64,000 nt of DNA from Pseudeuparius sepicola (GCA_963920635.1 OY987303.1:55799223-55863222), one strand, 5' to 3'; counted from the first letter of the stretch, positions 23,738 through 35,349 are shown. The notes: a model not told the origin generated them from the sequence alone. Program-made: numbers and translations.

Positions 23738-24572
23738 CACGGGCGTAGCCAGGATTTAGTTTTGGGGGGGGTTTAGTTTGAGAAGTAAATAAAACAACAA
23801 AAATATACTTACATGAAATTTAATATCTATATATTCATCCGAAAAACTACGACATATTTATAAAGTTCTTAACTTTAAATGAAATGGATAAATTAATTTC
23901 GTTCCTCTGCGCTAAATCTGAAACCATTAAAGAAGAAATCTTCGGCTTTTTCTTTTAAATATATCCACTACTTCATCTGCATGAATTTCTGTTCCATAGT
24001 GAATGTTCATTAGAGCCAAACCATTAAGTCTGTTTTCACTTGTAGTGTTTCGTAAATAGTTTTTCAGTCTCCTTAGGCTCGAGAAAGACCTTTCTGGGGT
24101 AGCAGTGGATACAGGAATGGTAGCCAAGATTTGTAGTAATGTGTAAATATTAGGATAAAGGTTTTTATCGCACATATCTAGGCATTCCAACCTAGATTTC
24201 GGGGTAGGCAGTCTTCTTATCAGCATGCAAGGTAGCTGAAGCTTTGATAGCTAAATCCAAATTTGTTTCTTTATTAGAAACCCCTTGACCTTGACTACAC
24301 CACTTTTTCCAGTAGTCCATACCTTTAGGTTTATCACCCTTCCTTTTTTTCCCCTCCATTTTTCGACAGTAATAATGATTCACGTATCTATCCTTAACAA
24401 GGTTATCGAATAACAGTGCACTAAAATTACTCACTTACACGGTACACTTAATTATCTTCACTATTCGTTCACCACTTTTCACTTTTATTCGCTTCGAGTT
24501 CGCATGGAACAATACTGCCGTAAGCGCGGTCAGGCGCCGCGGCGCCGCTTATATAGCAGCCCAGTAGCCGTC
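23738..24572 (-). mobile_element. hAT element, copy 1, 3' side truncated
   Basis: It starts CACGGGCGTAGCCAGG followed by a G run, as do the copies at 59813 and 61848. It lies inside mariner element A and is preceded by AAACAAAC. The other end is lost: after GTAGCCGTC the sequence switches to mariner-family DNA (GATTTTAGAAATCTACGC, seen undisturbed near 35695). So a deletion removed the right TIR. Confidence 0.85.
23927..24434 (-). pseudogene. hAT transposase, internal deletion (copy 1)
   Basis: On the minus strand the N-terminal part (MEGKKRKGDKPKG, DYWKKWCSQGQG) runs to about 24210. It then joins, in another frame, the C-terminal hAT dimerisation domain: LPTPKSRLECLDMCDKNLYP, LLQILATIPVSTATPERSFS, LRRLKNYLRNTT, RLNGLALMNIHY. 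The STATPERSFS block is the family signature. The catalytic core is missing. The same junction occurs in the copy at 61848-62944, so this deleted form was mobilised as such. Confidence 0.85.
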
Positions 24573-24762
24573 GATTTTAGAAATCTACGCATTTTTCTGG
24601 TTTCAACGATATTCATATGTTTGCTTTAATAGTTTGCACAAAATAGTCCTTTGAATTATTGAATGTCGGACAAAATCAAAATTGCCATGGAAAATTCAAA
24701 ACAACTATTACGAGAATCAGAGATTGACTTTGGCAGTTTGTATCAAGTGTTAGGTAATTGTT

Positions 24763-25915
24763 GTGTTACCACATCGTTTTGTGAAAATGGTATATTATTG
24801 TTTTAATATTAGTGAAAAAAAAACAACATTGTTGAATGCTATGTTTCTTGCGAAAAGAATGCGAAGCGTGCAAGGCAAAGGGAGAGTCATACCTCATCAC
24901 ACGTTTTTCAAATATATTTATAACAAATTGAAAATTAATGGAATTTTAAAAAATAAAGAAAATAAATAAACCACGACATGTTTTAACTGAGAAATATGTA
25001 GGAAGCAGTGTTATTATACTTCGTGGAAAATCCGAGACATTCTATTAAAGATGCACCGAGATATTTGCAAATATTATGGAGCTCAGTCCAGAGAGTGTTT
25101 AAAATGCATAAGTTACCGCCTAGTTAAAAAACTGTATGAAAATTATAATTGCAAAACGCGAGAATATTGCCATTTAGTGTTTGAGAGGCAAGCGGAAAAT
25201 GATCAGTTTAAGGTGCGTATTTTATCACTTGTAAATTATAACTATAAAGATTACTCTATATTACTATTAACTAACTACTACTAGACATTACCATTTAATT
25301 ACTACTCCTACGGTTATTACCATTACATAATCTACATTATATTGTTGACTGATGACTGATGAAGCCACTTTTACAACATGTGGCGTTTTTAATAGAAGAA
25401 ACACTCACTATTGGTCATCAGAAAATACACGACAGTTTATTTCAATTCAACGACAAGGTCGAACTTCAATAAATGTTTGGTGCAGTATTATTCGGAATCA
25501 CATATTTGGTCCAGTTTTTTTTTTTCAAAGTGGTTTAATTGGTCTAAAATATTTACAGATCTTAAGAGGACAACTTTCTGATCTATTGAATCAAGTTATT
25601 CAAGATTATTGTTTGACAAGACGGTGCTCCAGCACATAAATCAAATGCTGTCAAGAGGCATTTAGATGACACTTTTGTAGAGTGGATTGGTTCAAATGGA
25701 ACTATTTTATGGCCTGCCAGAAGCCCAGACTTGACCCCACTCGATTTCTTTCTGTGTGGCACTTTAAAGGACCGGATATATATGGGTTAAAGAAAAAATA
25801 TCTCAGGACATCAGAGAGATGAATGATTCAGATATCGTGGCTGACTACAAGAGAAGTTTGTTAAGAAGGTGTTGCACAAAATGGAAGCATCATATTTACA
25901 TTTTTTTCAACATTA
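24763..25915 (+). pseudogene. Mariner-superfamily transposase, decayed
   Basis: Pieces in different frames line up with the insect family ending WPARSPDLTPLDFFL. The HTH region is NPRHSIKDAPRYLQILWSS at 25028-25100 with RVFKMHKLPP after it. The first catalytic Asp is in TDEATFTTCGVFN (25352 on). The second is in DGAPAHKSNAVKRHL (about 25622 on). The third is in RSPDLTPLDFFLCG. Between the second and third Asp I count 40 residues, so it is not the classical DD34D mariner but near the DD39D-DD41D groups. Several frameshifts and stops rule out activity. Confidence 0.8.
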
Positions 25916-25963
25916 AAACCAAAAAGTAAAGGGGGGGTACAATGTTATATGAATAACCCTGTA

Positions 25964-26404
25964 CTTACTTATGTATTGCACCAAAGACGATCCCGTGTAT
26001 CGGCTTTGATTGCACTCACTATCTTCACGTTGTAAATTTTCGTTGAAATCCCACTGCTCCTCATGTATTTTTCATTTTGTGTCTTTTCTCTGGAATCCTT
26101 GAATGCCCCAGTCACATTTTCGGAGTAAAAAATGTTTCCCTAGGGCAACGGGACTCGGCGCTCGGAGAAAATGTGACCCTCTCAAGAATTATTCTTATCT
26201 ATTTCGTCGAAAAGTAAAATAGGGTGGCGCTGTGCGGAAATATACGCTACACTAACGGATACAGATGCATTTCGTACATTGTGTTTTAAATAAAACGCAT
26301 AGGTAAGTAATGATCGCTTATTTGTTCTTGGCGATGCCATAAGAAATCCATACGGGAACATATTTTACACAAATGAATTGACAGGTCAAATAGCTTACTT
26401 GAAA
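25964..26404. other. Intergenic, nothing recognised
   Basis: Sequence between mariner element A and the 5.3-kb composite element. No features seen. Confidence 0.5.
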
Positions 26405-26956
26405 TAGAGGAAAGTACCCTAATACCTAATATGAGACCACATTACATTTTGTTCTGTATTTTGTCCTATAATATATTATAATGCGCAAACTTACGTCGAA
26501 TACGTTTAATATAGTCTCTATTTTCACTGCAGTTTATGTAGGATTGCCAAATATTAACAGTTTTTGCGTAAATGAGAATTATGAAAAAAGGTCAAATCTT
26601 CAATTTTTAAAATTGGGTGCCTAATATGAGACAGTCTCATATCCAGGTTTAACAGAAACACTACTTGCCACAAAATAATAGTATATCAAATTAACCTAGT
26701 ATACACCAATTTAGTTACACTTGACACATTTAACAGGTTCCTAATATGTGACAGTCTCGTATTAAGGTTTAATAAAAATACTACTTACCACAAAATAATT
26801 TTTATTTCAAAAGCATTAAATGAATATCAACTTAACACAGTATACAACTCTTTAATTATATAACACATGACATTCTATTCAAATTATTAGTAATTATTTA
26901 AATTATAAATGATGTTTAGTGGCATATCAGGTAAGGATATCAATTGAAAAAAATGC

Positions 26957-27028
26957 ACTCCAGCCGGGACTTGAACCCGGGACTCCTACTGTGGCCGTAG
27001 GCACTTTAACCAACTAAGCTACCGGAGA
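26957..27028 (-). tRNA. tRNA-like sequence 1 (pseudo, CCA at anticodon)
   Basis: A 72-base cloverleaf fits exactly. The acceptor stem TCTCCGG/CTGGAGT has six pairs with 1:72 unpaired. D-stem GCTT/AAGT carries A14 and G18G19. Anticodon stem CCTAC/GTAGG is perfect. T-stem CCGGG/CCCGG has the TTCAAGT loop. The anticodon loop GGCCACA puts CCA (Trp) at 34-36 but has G instead of the nearly universal U33. The sequence is repeated within a mobile foldback, so I treat it as tRNA-derived rather than as a working tRNA. Confidence 0.5.
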
Positions 27029-27268
27029 TATGGGTTCCATCGGCTAGGTGTTATTTATTCCAATTGATATATAGTTAGTAGCGGTGAGATGTAGAAGACT
27101 TGGGTGGAAGAACAAATAGGAAGTTTACATAACCAACAATAATGAATGGTTTCCCTACACTCTCTAACCCCTTCTAATAGCTGTAGAAGACGCCGAAGTC
27201 TTCTACATCTCACCGCTACTAACTATATATCAATTGGAATAAATAACACCTAGCCGATGGAACCCATA

Positions 27269-27340
27269 TCTCCGGTAGCTTAGTTGGTTAAAGTGCCTAC
27301 GGCCACAGTAGGAGTCCCGGGTTCAAGTCCCGGCTGGAGT
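27269..27340 (+). tRNA. tRNA-like sequence 2 (pseudo)
   Basis: An inverted, identical copy of the cloverleaf at 26957-27028, in the right arm of the inverted repeat. It has the same G33 and CCA positions. The internal A box (TAGCTTAGTTGG) and B box (GGTTCAAGTCC) of a pol III promoter are intact in sequence. Confidence 0.5.
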
Positions 27341-27678
27341 GCATTTTTTTCAATTGATATCCTTACCTGATATGCCACTAAACATCATTTATTATTTATA
27401 ATTATTACAGGTACTAAAAATCTTTCTGTGCTTCATAGTCTGGCTTTGACATTGTAGGTTAGAATTTCCACGTTCGATACTTGCATTAAGTCGCTATATG
27501 TCGAATATTGTGGGTGGAAGAACAAATAGGAAGTTTACATAACCAACAATAATGAATGGTTTCCCTACACCCTCTAACCCCTTCTAATAGCTGTAGAAGA
27601 CGCCGAAGTCTTCTACGTCTCACCGCTACTAACTATATATCAATTGGAATAAATAACACCTAGCCGATGGAACCCATA

Positions 27679-27750
27679 TCTCCGGTAGCTTAGTTGGTTA
27701 AAGTGCCTACGGCCACAGTAGGAGTCCCGGGTTCAAGTCCCGGCTGGAGT
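27679..27750 (+). tRNA. tRNA-like sequence 3 (pseudo)
   Basis: A third identical copy of the cloverleaf, carried in the second 330-bp direct repeat. Three identical copies within 800 bp reflect duplication of the surrounding element. Confidence 0.5.
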
Positions 27751-28078
27751 GCATTTTTTTCAATTGATATCCTTACCTGATATGCCACTAAACATCATTT
27801 ATTATTTATAATTATTACAGGTACTAAAAATCTTTCTCTATTATTTAAATTGGTCTCATATTATGAATACGGTGTACATATCATAGAATTTGTTGCCATC
27901 GTTAACAAAAAATGTTATTAAATTCGTTATATAACTAATCTAATTATAAAATAACTATTATTCAATACAACAAGCTACAAAAAATATATTAAACACGTAC
28001 CTACCACGTTATTCAGAAATACACGGTAACCGAAGCTCTTTAAAATTTTGTGCACGTACGGTTGAAGTAATACGAAAA

Positions 28079-31000
28079 CCTTGTAAATATTTTTTCCCGA
28101 ACTAAATTCCGACTTATAAGTCACATCTCGGAATTCTGACTTACATCTCGGAATTCCGACTTATAAGTCGGAATTCGACAGTTAGTACCTAATAGGTTAG
28201 GTTAAGATATTCTAGACGCACCAATCCGCGTTTGAAAAAATTTGGCGGACAAAACTACCCCCTGCATCCCTTTAAGGAAAAAAATTGATAACTATTGTTT
28301 CTGCTCCGAATTTTGCCGTTTTCACAAGAACGTTCAAAAGAGTCTCAGAAGTGAAAAAATTGCCAGGCAAAAAACGACCCCTTCCCAGCCCCGAAGTTGT
28401 TTTTGGTCGAGTCCTGGCCATTTTCAGCAAGGACGTTCAAAATTATCCCAGATGCATCAATCCGCGGTTGAGAAAATTTGCCGGACCAAACTACCCCCTA
28501 CACCCCTTTAGGGAAAAGTTTGATAACTGTATTTTTTCTGGCCAGATTGTCGCCTTTTCACCAGGTGATTCTAAAGTCTCAGAATTCAAAAACAAATTTT
28601 TGGGGGATGCAGGGGTAGTTTTTATCCGGCAAATTTTTTCAACCACGGATTGGCGCATCTGTAATAATTTTGAACGTCCTTGCGCTGAAAATGGCGAAGA
28701 TCCGACTAAAAACAACTTCGGCGGTGGGAAAGGGTAGTTTTTTACTTATGAGACTTTTTCAACGTCCTTGTGAAAACGGCGAAAATCGGACCAGAAAAAT
28801 GGAGTTATCTTTTTTTTTCCTAAAGGGATGCAGGGGGTAGTTTTGTCCGGCAAATTTTTTCAACCGCGGATTGATGAGTGCGTCTGGAATAATTTTGAAG
28901 GTCCCTGCTAAAAATGGCGAATGCATTTTGAATTTCTGAAATATTGTTTCGAAACAGTGATGCATACGCACGGCACATTGTACAGGGTGTTTCAAAACTA
29001 TTCGGCACCCTTTTAAGGGTCTACTTTACTCATTAAAATAAGACGAAAAGTTCATATTAACATGGGTCCAAAAACTCTTCGTTACGAAGATACAGGGTGA
29101 TTAAACTTCCAAAAAATATCGATTTTTCTTTATAATAATCAATTTTGGTACACAATAAAACCATCATAGGGTGACATAAGAAATGATAATGTCAGGTCTC
29201 TAAAGTACCCAGTGGCTGAGCTAAGGGTAATCCGTACCATAAATTAAACAAAAAAAATAGTATGGCCCTGTACAATACAACAATTTATTATGTTGTTGAA
29301 TAAACAATACAGTTTGGAATTTAATTTTTTTAATATCTCTCTCCCTTTTGCGGAAAATTTGAGTTTTCCGTCTTTTTGGACGCTTTTTCGGGTTGAAGTA
29401 TTATAGCAAATTTTGTTAAGAGCAAAGCAAAAAAATGCAACCGGGTCATAAGTTCAGGTCAGTAACGAGCCCATTTGAACAATGAATATAACTACTAATA
29501 ACACGCGCGAAAAGTAACAAAACAAGAACAACACAGATAGCGGTAAAACTCACGAAACGTACAAAACCCGCTAATATTTTCACTGCCCAAAGTGTGAATC
29601 ACTTTGAACGATCCGGAAAACCTTCATTGTCACTTTCACACTGAAACAAAATTTGCCTGAGTCCGGTCCGCGCCATAGACGCTGCCGCAAGCAGATGATT
29701 ATACCAAAATGACGTTTGAAATTACTATAGAAATGAGTTGTAGTCATAGTTATTTTTATTTGTTAGCGGTATAATCGTGATTGCAATAGGGTTTTTATTT
29801 TATTATGCTCCTTTTTCGTATCACTTGGGTAACTTTTCAGATCATAAATCAATGAGTGACGTCGTTAACTGGTTGAAACACATATACCAATGTTATACCC
29901 GTGGTTAACAGAAAATTCCTATGGATTTTGTGGAGAATGTCATCTGACAAAATCGGGACTTATTACAGTAATCGGGGTATATTATGTAACAATGATACTA
30001 TTATTTTTACTAAACGAAATGATTTTCAAATGGAATGGCAGTAGGAGTATGTAATTTTTGTTACTAATAAGGCGCTAAGGCATAAAAATAATAGCATTAA
30101 AGCTTGTTAATTGTTATTTTTTTGAATGTTTAATCACCCTGTATCTTCGTAACGAATAGTTTTTAAACCCATGTTAATATGAACTTTCCGTCTTATTTTA
30201 ATGAGTAAAGTACACCCCTGAAAGGGTGCCGCATGGTTTTGAAACACCCTGTATAATTCCATAAACGCGTGGCTATACATACGTTTTGTTTTATAAGGCA
30301 TACTGAAGACAGGGTGTGGGCCCGGCCGACCCTGCCGCCCTTGTAGACCCGCCACTGTATTCTACCACCACAAAATATGCAGATACTACAGTATTCTGCT
30401 CCGGAAAAAGAAAAAGGTACCTAGATCCAATAATGATATAATATTTTTATCGATGGTTCTCTCCTTAGCAGTATTACCACTGTCAGTACTATCGTACTAG
30501 AATCTAGTACTATTTTTTAAAATTTAATACGCTTGTACGCCGCTCTAAAATCTAGCACTTTTTTTTCTATCCTTCCTTGAACCAAGATGGCCCTGGATTA
30601 CGAAAAAAGAAAAGAAAATAGATCTCTGTTTCCATTAGTTCTGTGTTCTAAGTTGGAAAGTTTGTTCGCATTTCGTTCCCAAATCCCAAAATACACACCC
30701 TCTGTCTAGCGAAATGAACCCTAGGGCACGTTCACTGCTGTAAATGATATGTGTTGACGGACGAGGTCCAGTTTTGTAGATCTTTTGAAGGCGAAAAAAA
30801 AAAGCTTTACTTTTTTGTTGTGGACAACCTGATTTTTCGTTAAAATAGTACCTAGTTTTTATGGGCCTGTAAACAATTTTACCCTTCGACTTTAGAGTAC
30901 GGGCAGTAGCAAAGATTATGTAGTAGGTAATTGCTATCTTGTTATGTCACCCTATATTTTTATTTTTGACTTCAGAAACCAAAGTTCAATATAAAAGTTG

Positions 31001-31514
31001 TAAAGGGCGGTCCACTGCACTGGTTGTTATTTTCGAGCTAAAAGTAAAATTTAAAGGAGAATTTTATGGCGAATCCGAATATTATTTCAGGTTTTTTGTT
31101 ATGGAGTTATCAATTTTTTCCCTAAAGGGATGCGGGGGGTAGTTTTGTCCGGCAAATTTTTTCAACCGCGGATTGATGCGTCTGTGATAATTTTGAACGT
31201 CCTTGCTGAAAATGGCGAAGATCCGACTAAAAACAACTTCGGCGGTGGGAAAGAGTAGTTTTTTACTTATGAGGCTCTTTCAACGTCCTTGTGAAAACGG
31301 CGAAAATCGGACCAGAAAAAATGGAGTTATCATTTTTTTTTCCTAAAGGGATGCAGGGGGTAGTTTTATCCGCCAAATTTTTTCAAACGCGGATTGGTGC
31401 GTCTAGAATAATTTAACCTAACCTATTAGGTACTACCTGTCGAATTCCGACTTATAAGTCGAAATTCCGAGATGTAAGTCGGAATTTAGTTCAGGAAAAA
31501 ATATTTACAAGGTG
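28079..31514. repeat. Large foldback, arms about 400 bp, split by a nested element
   Basis: The arm 28079 to about 28480 (starting CCTTGTAAATATTTTTTCCC) returns inverted at about 31110-31514. Both arms hold alternating boxes: CCGCGGTTGAAAAAATTTGC-type, ACTACCCCCTGCATCCCTTT-type, CGTTTTCACAAGGACGTT-type and GACTTATAAGTCGGAATT. Further copies of these boxes, inverted, fill 28600-28900. Open frames at 28242-28737 and 28491-29008 only translate these repeats. Confidence 0.8.
28981..30253. mobile_element. TACAGGGTGTTTCAAAACTA element, non-coding
   Basis: The ends TACAGGGTGTTTCAAAACTA (28981) and the inverse closing GAAACACCCTGTA (30253) open inverted arms of about 135 bp that include a second internal ATACAGGGTGATTAA box. 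Length is 1273 bp. The interior has no recognised transposase. The copy sits inside the 28079-31514 foldback. Confidence 0.85.
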
Positions 31515-31704
31515 GCCCTTCTACGCTTTCGTAAAGTAAACAATGCCGTTCTTAACCTAAAAATTTAGGTGAGCTAGACTACTGCACTACATGTGACGAC
31601 TTATACCATTAGTGATTATTTGGACATTGCCAGCTAGATGGACTTTAGGAGTTACTGTGGGGTCTCATATTGGGAACTCTCTCATATTAGGGTACTTTCC
31701 TCTA

Positions 31705-33287
31705 CGTACCTATTTAAATTTATTTATTTTATAATACATGTATTGTTGTTAATTATAGATTTTATATGACATCTTTGCTATTACATACATATTATAATAA
31801 AAGATGCAAATTAACGGGCATAAAATAAAATCGATTAATTCAACCGAATCATGTTTACAAAATACATAGGACCTACTGCAAAACCACAAAATTCAAAAAT
31901 ATGTCAGAACTGAGAACTGAGGTTGCATAAACCTTTATTTCGGTGGGCGATCGATTTAACGGTTTTCCTTAGATCTTTTAATGTTTTTTTGCCGAACTAA
32001 GCATAAATAAAAACCTTTTTAAAAATAGTCATGTATAGTCCAAAGTGCGAAAGAAAACGTTTCTAAAGAATGCGGGCAGCGTTGCGTGATTTCCTATACG
32101 AGTAGTCGTTATTTATTGGCGAATACAAGTTTTATCATATTGAAGCCGAATTTCTGATCTCTATTATACCGAAAAAATAAAGCTCGCATCACGGGACCAC
32201 TTACCCATTTTTGTTTTGTTATTATTTATTTTTAACGCGGTGTGATAAAACACCTATTATATTTTTTTCAACATCGTCGCGTCTACCATCGCTTTTGAAA
32301 TACGGCAACACAGCACTTCTGCGAAGGAGTCGGCTGACAAAAGCTGACAACGCGTTTTGTGCCTGTTTCTATAGTACGTAAAGTTAACTGCGTATTTGGG
32401 CTACCATACAGACCTCATTTTTTAGGCCGCTGGAAAGTTTTTTCCGCCGGCTCAGAGAGCTCAGTGGCGTTTCGTATGTTCGGGAGTTAACGTGTGCAAA
32501 ATGAGTAAACAGGGAAGAACGTTGCATTGTCAAGCACGAGAAATAATTGCCAATGTTATAAGGGTTTGCCTTCCTCCATAGTCTAAGGCACCACCGTTAA
32601 GAATAATATTAACAATAAATTAAATAACAATTATATGAAAATTAAGTCAGTGAGTTACACAAAATTGAGTTACGCCCCTGAACTGTGACTAATTCTATAA
32701 TATTTGCGAGTTCTTCCCCCTTACGTCGCACCATTGAATAAGGAATTCGTACCTCGCACGCATTCTGCGGTAAGAAGGACTATACTAAAACGAATAAAAT
32801 AAGTTGTGATAATTAAACGTTAAGATAATTAAATGCCAAACTGCGACAAGCTTTTTTAAAACTTTTTGATTTAAAAAAGCTATATTTTTATTTTTATATA
32901 TTTTCATGGTTTAATTGTATAACACCCACAAGAACAAAGTGGATATTCCTTCTCGCAACAGTTTAACTTTTTGATTCGCAACATGAATTATTGCATGATG
33001 TAATTTTTGTTCCAATAATAGAAATGTATGCCCTAAAACCAGATAGGATTTACTTTAGCTGGCCTCTGGATTTAAGGTTGAAAATAAACGAGTTAGAACC
33101 TAATGTGTAACATAGTAGTATTTCTCCAGAAAACGAACTAAAATGACATTTTAAACACAACCAAGGAGTCTTTAAGAGATATTCAAAGAACAAGTGTGTT
33201 AATAAGTATATCTACGAGTTAGTTACAACATATTTCGTCGACTATATTTGTATAAAATTTGTGAAAAAAATTTCTAATTATATTAGT
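31705..33287. other. Intergenic, one small transposase-like exon at 32501
   Basis: Mostly unrecognised AT-rich DNA. GC rises at about 32270-32580, around the short coding-like piece listed separately. The rest holds nothing I can support. Confidence 0.5.
32501..32563 (+). pseudogene. Possible N-terminal exon of a DDE transposase
   Basis: An ATG-led stretch reads MSKQGRTLHCQAREIIANVI. It resembles the start of insect Tc1-like/DDE transposases, which often begin with a short exon of the form MSxxGRTLHSQ. It could end at an AGG|GTTTGC donor. No matching downstream exon is visible, so it is a fragment or a chance likeness. Confidence 0.35.
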
Positions 33288-33953
33288 ATGGTATTTCTAA
33301 AGTCACTTGAAACAGCATGAAAAATTCTAATTAGGGTCACAAAAAAGGAAATAGGACATGAGCGTCACGCAGTTTTCAAAAATATACATATTCTACAAGC
33401 AACATAATATTTCACTTTTAGGTTTTTTAAGGTTTTCCTCAATCACAACGTAAAGGTTAATGCACCATATAATATTGTCAAAAGGCCTCTAAAAAGCCAT
33501 ATCGATTACAACTATTTACGCAAGTATATTCTAAAATCTGTGAAATTATCGCACGCCTATCCACCGCATTTCGCTGTTCAAGTGGCCGGCCGTCGAACAG
33601 TGTAACCCATGCATGTATTGGTGATATTATATTAGGCGAGCATGCAGTCACTTGTTTTTACCACAATATCTATCTTCTGTCTCCTTCATCTCTTTTTACT
33701 ACTAATACCAGGTTCGGCTTAATATGGTTAAACAGTGTTTTGTCTTCTATTTTATTGCCGAGGCGCTTGTTCACGAGGTACCCTGGTAAAGTATAAATGA
33801 ACTCACTTGGAACACAGTAATATACGGGGCGCGATCTATATTATAGCATTTACCACGCTCTGCTACTGGTAAAAACACCAGACTTATCAGCAGAAATCGC
33901 CCGTATAAAATTCAAAGGTTTTTATGCTGTTCCAAGTGACTTTAGAAATACTA
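33288..33953. mobile_element. TIR repeat family X, copy 2, complete
   Basis: The left end GTATTTCTAAAGTCACTTG with AAACAGCAT and the right end ATGCTGTTCCAAGTGACTTT with AGAAATAC are inverted copies. The body matches 6232-6847 at roughly 90 percent by eye. About 665 bp, non-coding. No clear target duplication. Confidence 0.85.
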
Positions 33954-34407
33954 TACTTTCCTGCATGCATTTACTACTAATATCATCGCAAATAATATTT
34001 CTGTCCTTGATAGAAATAACGAATGAACCATTTTTAACCGATGCAAATATTTCCTAGCTTGTTACACAAATTATAAGCAGGACAGAATCTTATTCTGCAT
34101 TTTATTTCTGCAACATAATTTCTAATACTTTAGACATGGATACAAAAAGACAGAAAGCAACACCTAAGACGTCATGCACGTGTTTCCGACTTGTGGTCAT
34201 CATCACAATGGTGCTTTACTTGGAGACGATTGAACAATTTGAGAATCTTTCGAGTACTGTCCTGTTCATGCCATGTCAAAATGCAGTTATAGGTTTGTAA
34301 AAAACGCACTTGATAATGAATTATCAATCTACCAAGGTCAAAGCGAAATAGTTCCATTTCATAGATTCAAGTAAGTACACACAGATCTTGTGCGTCTTCC
34401 ACTCAAT
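33954..34407. other. 5' flank of the GNAT gene
   Basis: AT-rich flank between a complete TIR element and the GNAT start. A short ATG-led frame starts at 34136 but has no family motif and stops at a TAA-rich region. A possible splice donor (CAA|GTAAGT) is at 34370. Confidence 0.4.
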
Positions 34408-35349
34408 ATGTGGAAGAGACCGAAAACTGCAACCTACCCAGCAATTTACTGTAAATTCGAGGGAAAAAAATTGTTTGACGGTAAAAAACGCCAGTACTGG
34501 GTACAAGATTTAACCGAAGATTACCATGAAGGTGTCATGAACCACTTGGATGGATTTTTAAGGAGCGAGCCTTTGTGCAAGTACTCTAGTATGAAAAACA
34601 AACAAGCAAAAGACATAAAATATTTTTTAAAACTTTTTTTAGAAACGTTTGAGAATCCAGAATCCATAGAAAACATTGCAAGTGCGTGGAAAATAATAAT
34701 TAAAGATGGCGCTTGCCTTTTGTGTCTGACGGCAGACGAAAAAGGTGAAATTGATATAGCAGGATTCAACATAACAGGTCCATCAGTTAAAGGATCAGAT
34801 GAACTCGAAAAGGTGTACATTTTTTTTTTGCTTGTTCTCAATACCCTGTCATATTTTTTAGGTTTTTAAAGCAAAAGAGGCAAAATCAGTGTTCGATGCG
34901 TGCAAACATTTAGGGAACAAAGTTGATACTTATAAAGCGATAGGAAGTAACACATTTCTCTTAGCTTTTGGTCTGTATGTAGTCCCAAAATACCGAGGAG
35001 ATGGCCTGTCTGTTGAAATACTGAAAGCTAGGTACGTACAAAAAGCTGTTGTTTAACTATGCATTGTAAACTGTTTCTTTAGCTGCTACTCATGTTGATT
35101 CACTTATTAAAACCAACTTCTGTATGTTAACAAATCATTTTTAGGAAGCCTCTTTGCGAAAATGTGGGAATAAAAGGCACAGCCACAGTTTTTACTTCGA
35201 TATTTTCACAGAAACCAGCGTATAAGGCAGGTTTTAAAGATTTGGTGACTATGGAATATGAAACTCTTGAGAAGGAAGATCCACGTTTGAGTTTTCCAGG
35301 TGTTGCCGATTTTACCAAAGAGATAAAGTACATGTATATAACATATTAA
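34408..35349 (+). CDS. GNAT-family N-acetyltransferase (insect AANAT-like)
   Basis: Transfers acetyl from acetyl-CoA to an amine in the cytosol; the substrate is unknown. Exons are 34408-34812, 34862-35031 and 35145-35349 (TAA 35347-35349); introns of 49 and 113 bp are GT-AG with phases 0 and 2. The product is 259 residues, a usual length. The N-terminal part has GKKLFDGKKRQYWVQDLTED and GFLRSEPLCKY, typical of insect dopamine/arylalkylamine acetyltransferase relatives. The acetyl-CoA loop is YVVPKYRGDGLSVEILKAR (about residues 170-190), and the C-terminal part has TVFTSIFSQKPAYKAGF. The first in-frame ATG is 34408; the frame is open from 34375, and a 5' UTR exon is possible because GTAAGT follows at 34371. 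No stop or frameshift, so it looks functional. Transposon-rich DNA flanks it on both sides. Confidence 0.85.

Larger units (their letters stand above)
23579..25963 (+). mobile_element. Mariner-like element A carrying a nested hAT
   Basis: The ends TACAGGGTTATTCATATAAC (23579) and its inverse closing at 25963 (GTTATATGAATAACCCTGTA) are perfect over 20 bases and continue with the CCCC/GGGG and ACTTTTTGG-type boxes. It contains a decayed transposase (24763-25915) and a truncated hAT (23738-24572). Related copies are 45313-46800 and a 5' fragment at 35567-35760. Confidence 0.9.
26888..27408. repeat. Inverted repeat with a tRNA-like sequence in each arm
   Basis: Arms of about 210 bp (26888-27098 and 27198-27408) are essentially identical inverted copies around a spacer of about 99 bases. 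Each arm runs from the ATGCCACTAAACATCATT side through a 72-base cloverleaf to CACCGCTACTAACTATATAT and GAAGTCTTCTAC. Confidence 0.9.
27098..27839 (+). repeat. Direct duplication of a 330-bp unit
   Basis: Bases 27098-27427 and 27510-27839 are nearly identical, from TGGGTGGAAGAACAAATAGG to GGTACTAAAAATCTTTCT, separated by 82 unrelated bases. The unit contains the spacer and right arm of the tRNA-bearing inverted repeat. Near identity means a recent duplication. Confidence 0.9.
26405..31704. mobile_element. 5.3-kb TIR composite element
   Basis: The left end TAGAGGAAAGTACCCTAATA and right end TATTAGGGTACTTTCCTCTA are perfect 20-bp inverted repeats. Homology extends further (CTAATATGAGACCAC and GTGGGGTCTCATATTGG). 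If the outer TA is a target duplication, it is a Tc1/mariner-type unit. Inside are a diverged two-unit repeat (about 26618-26800), a tRNA-like foldback, a large foldback (28079-31514) and a nested element (28981-30253). No transposase is recognised. Confidence 0.75.

Noticed and set aside
26957..27750. Functional tRNA-Trp genes
   Set aside because: The cloverleaf is good, but U33 is replaced by G and position 37 is C, and all copies are in a repeated foldback.
28242..29008. Open frames up to 150 codons on both strands
   Set aside because: They translate the repeated boxes of the foldback; the same peptides recur in several frames.
34136..34300. Upstream ATG frame before the GNAT gene as its first exon
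   Set aside because: The peptide has no GNAT similarity and no donor in a phase that would fit was found; the ATG at 34408 gives a normal family N-terminus.
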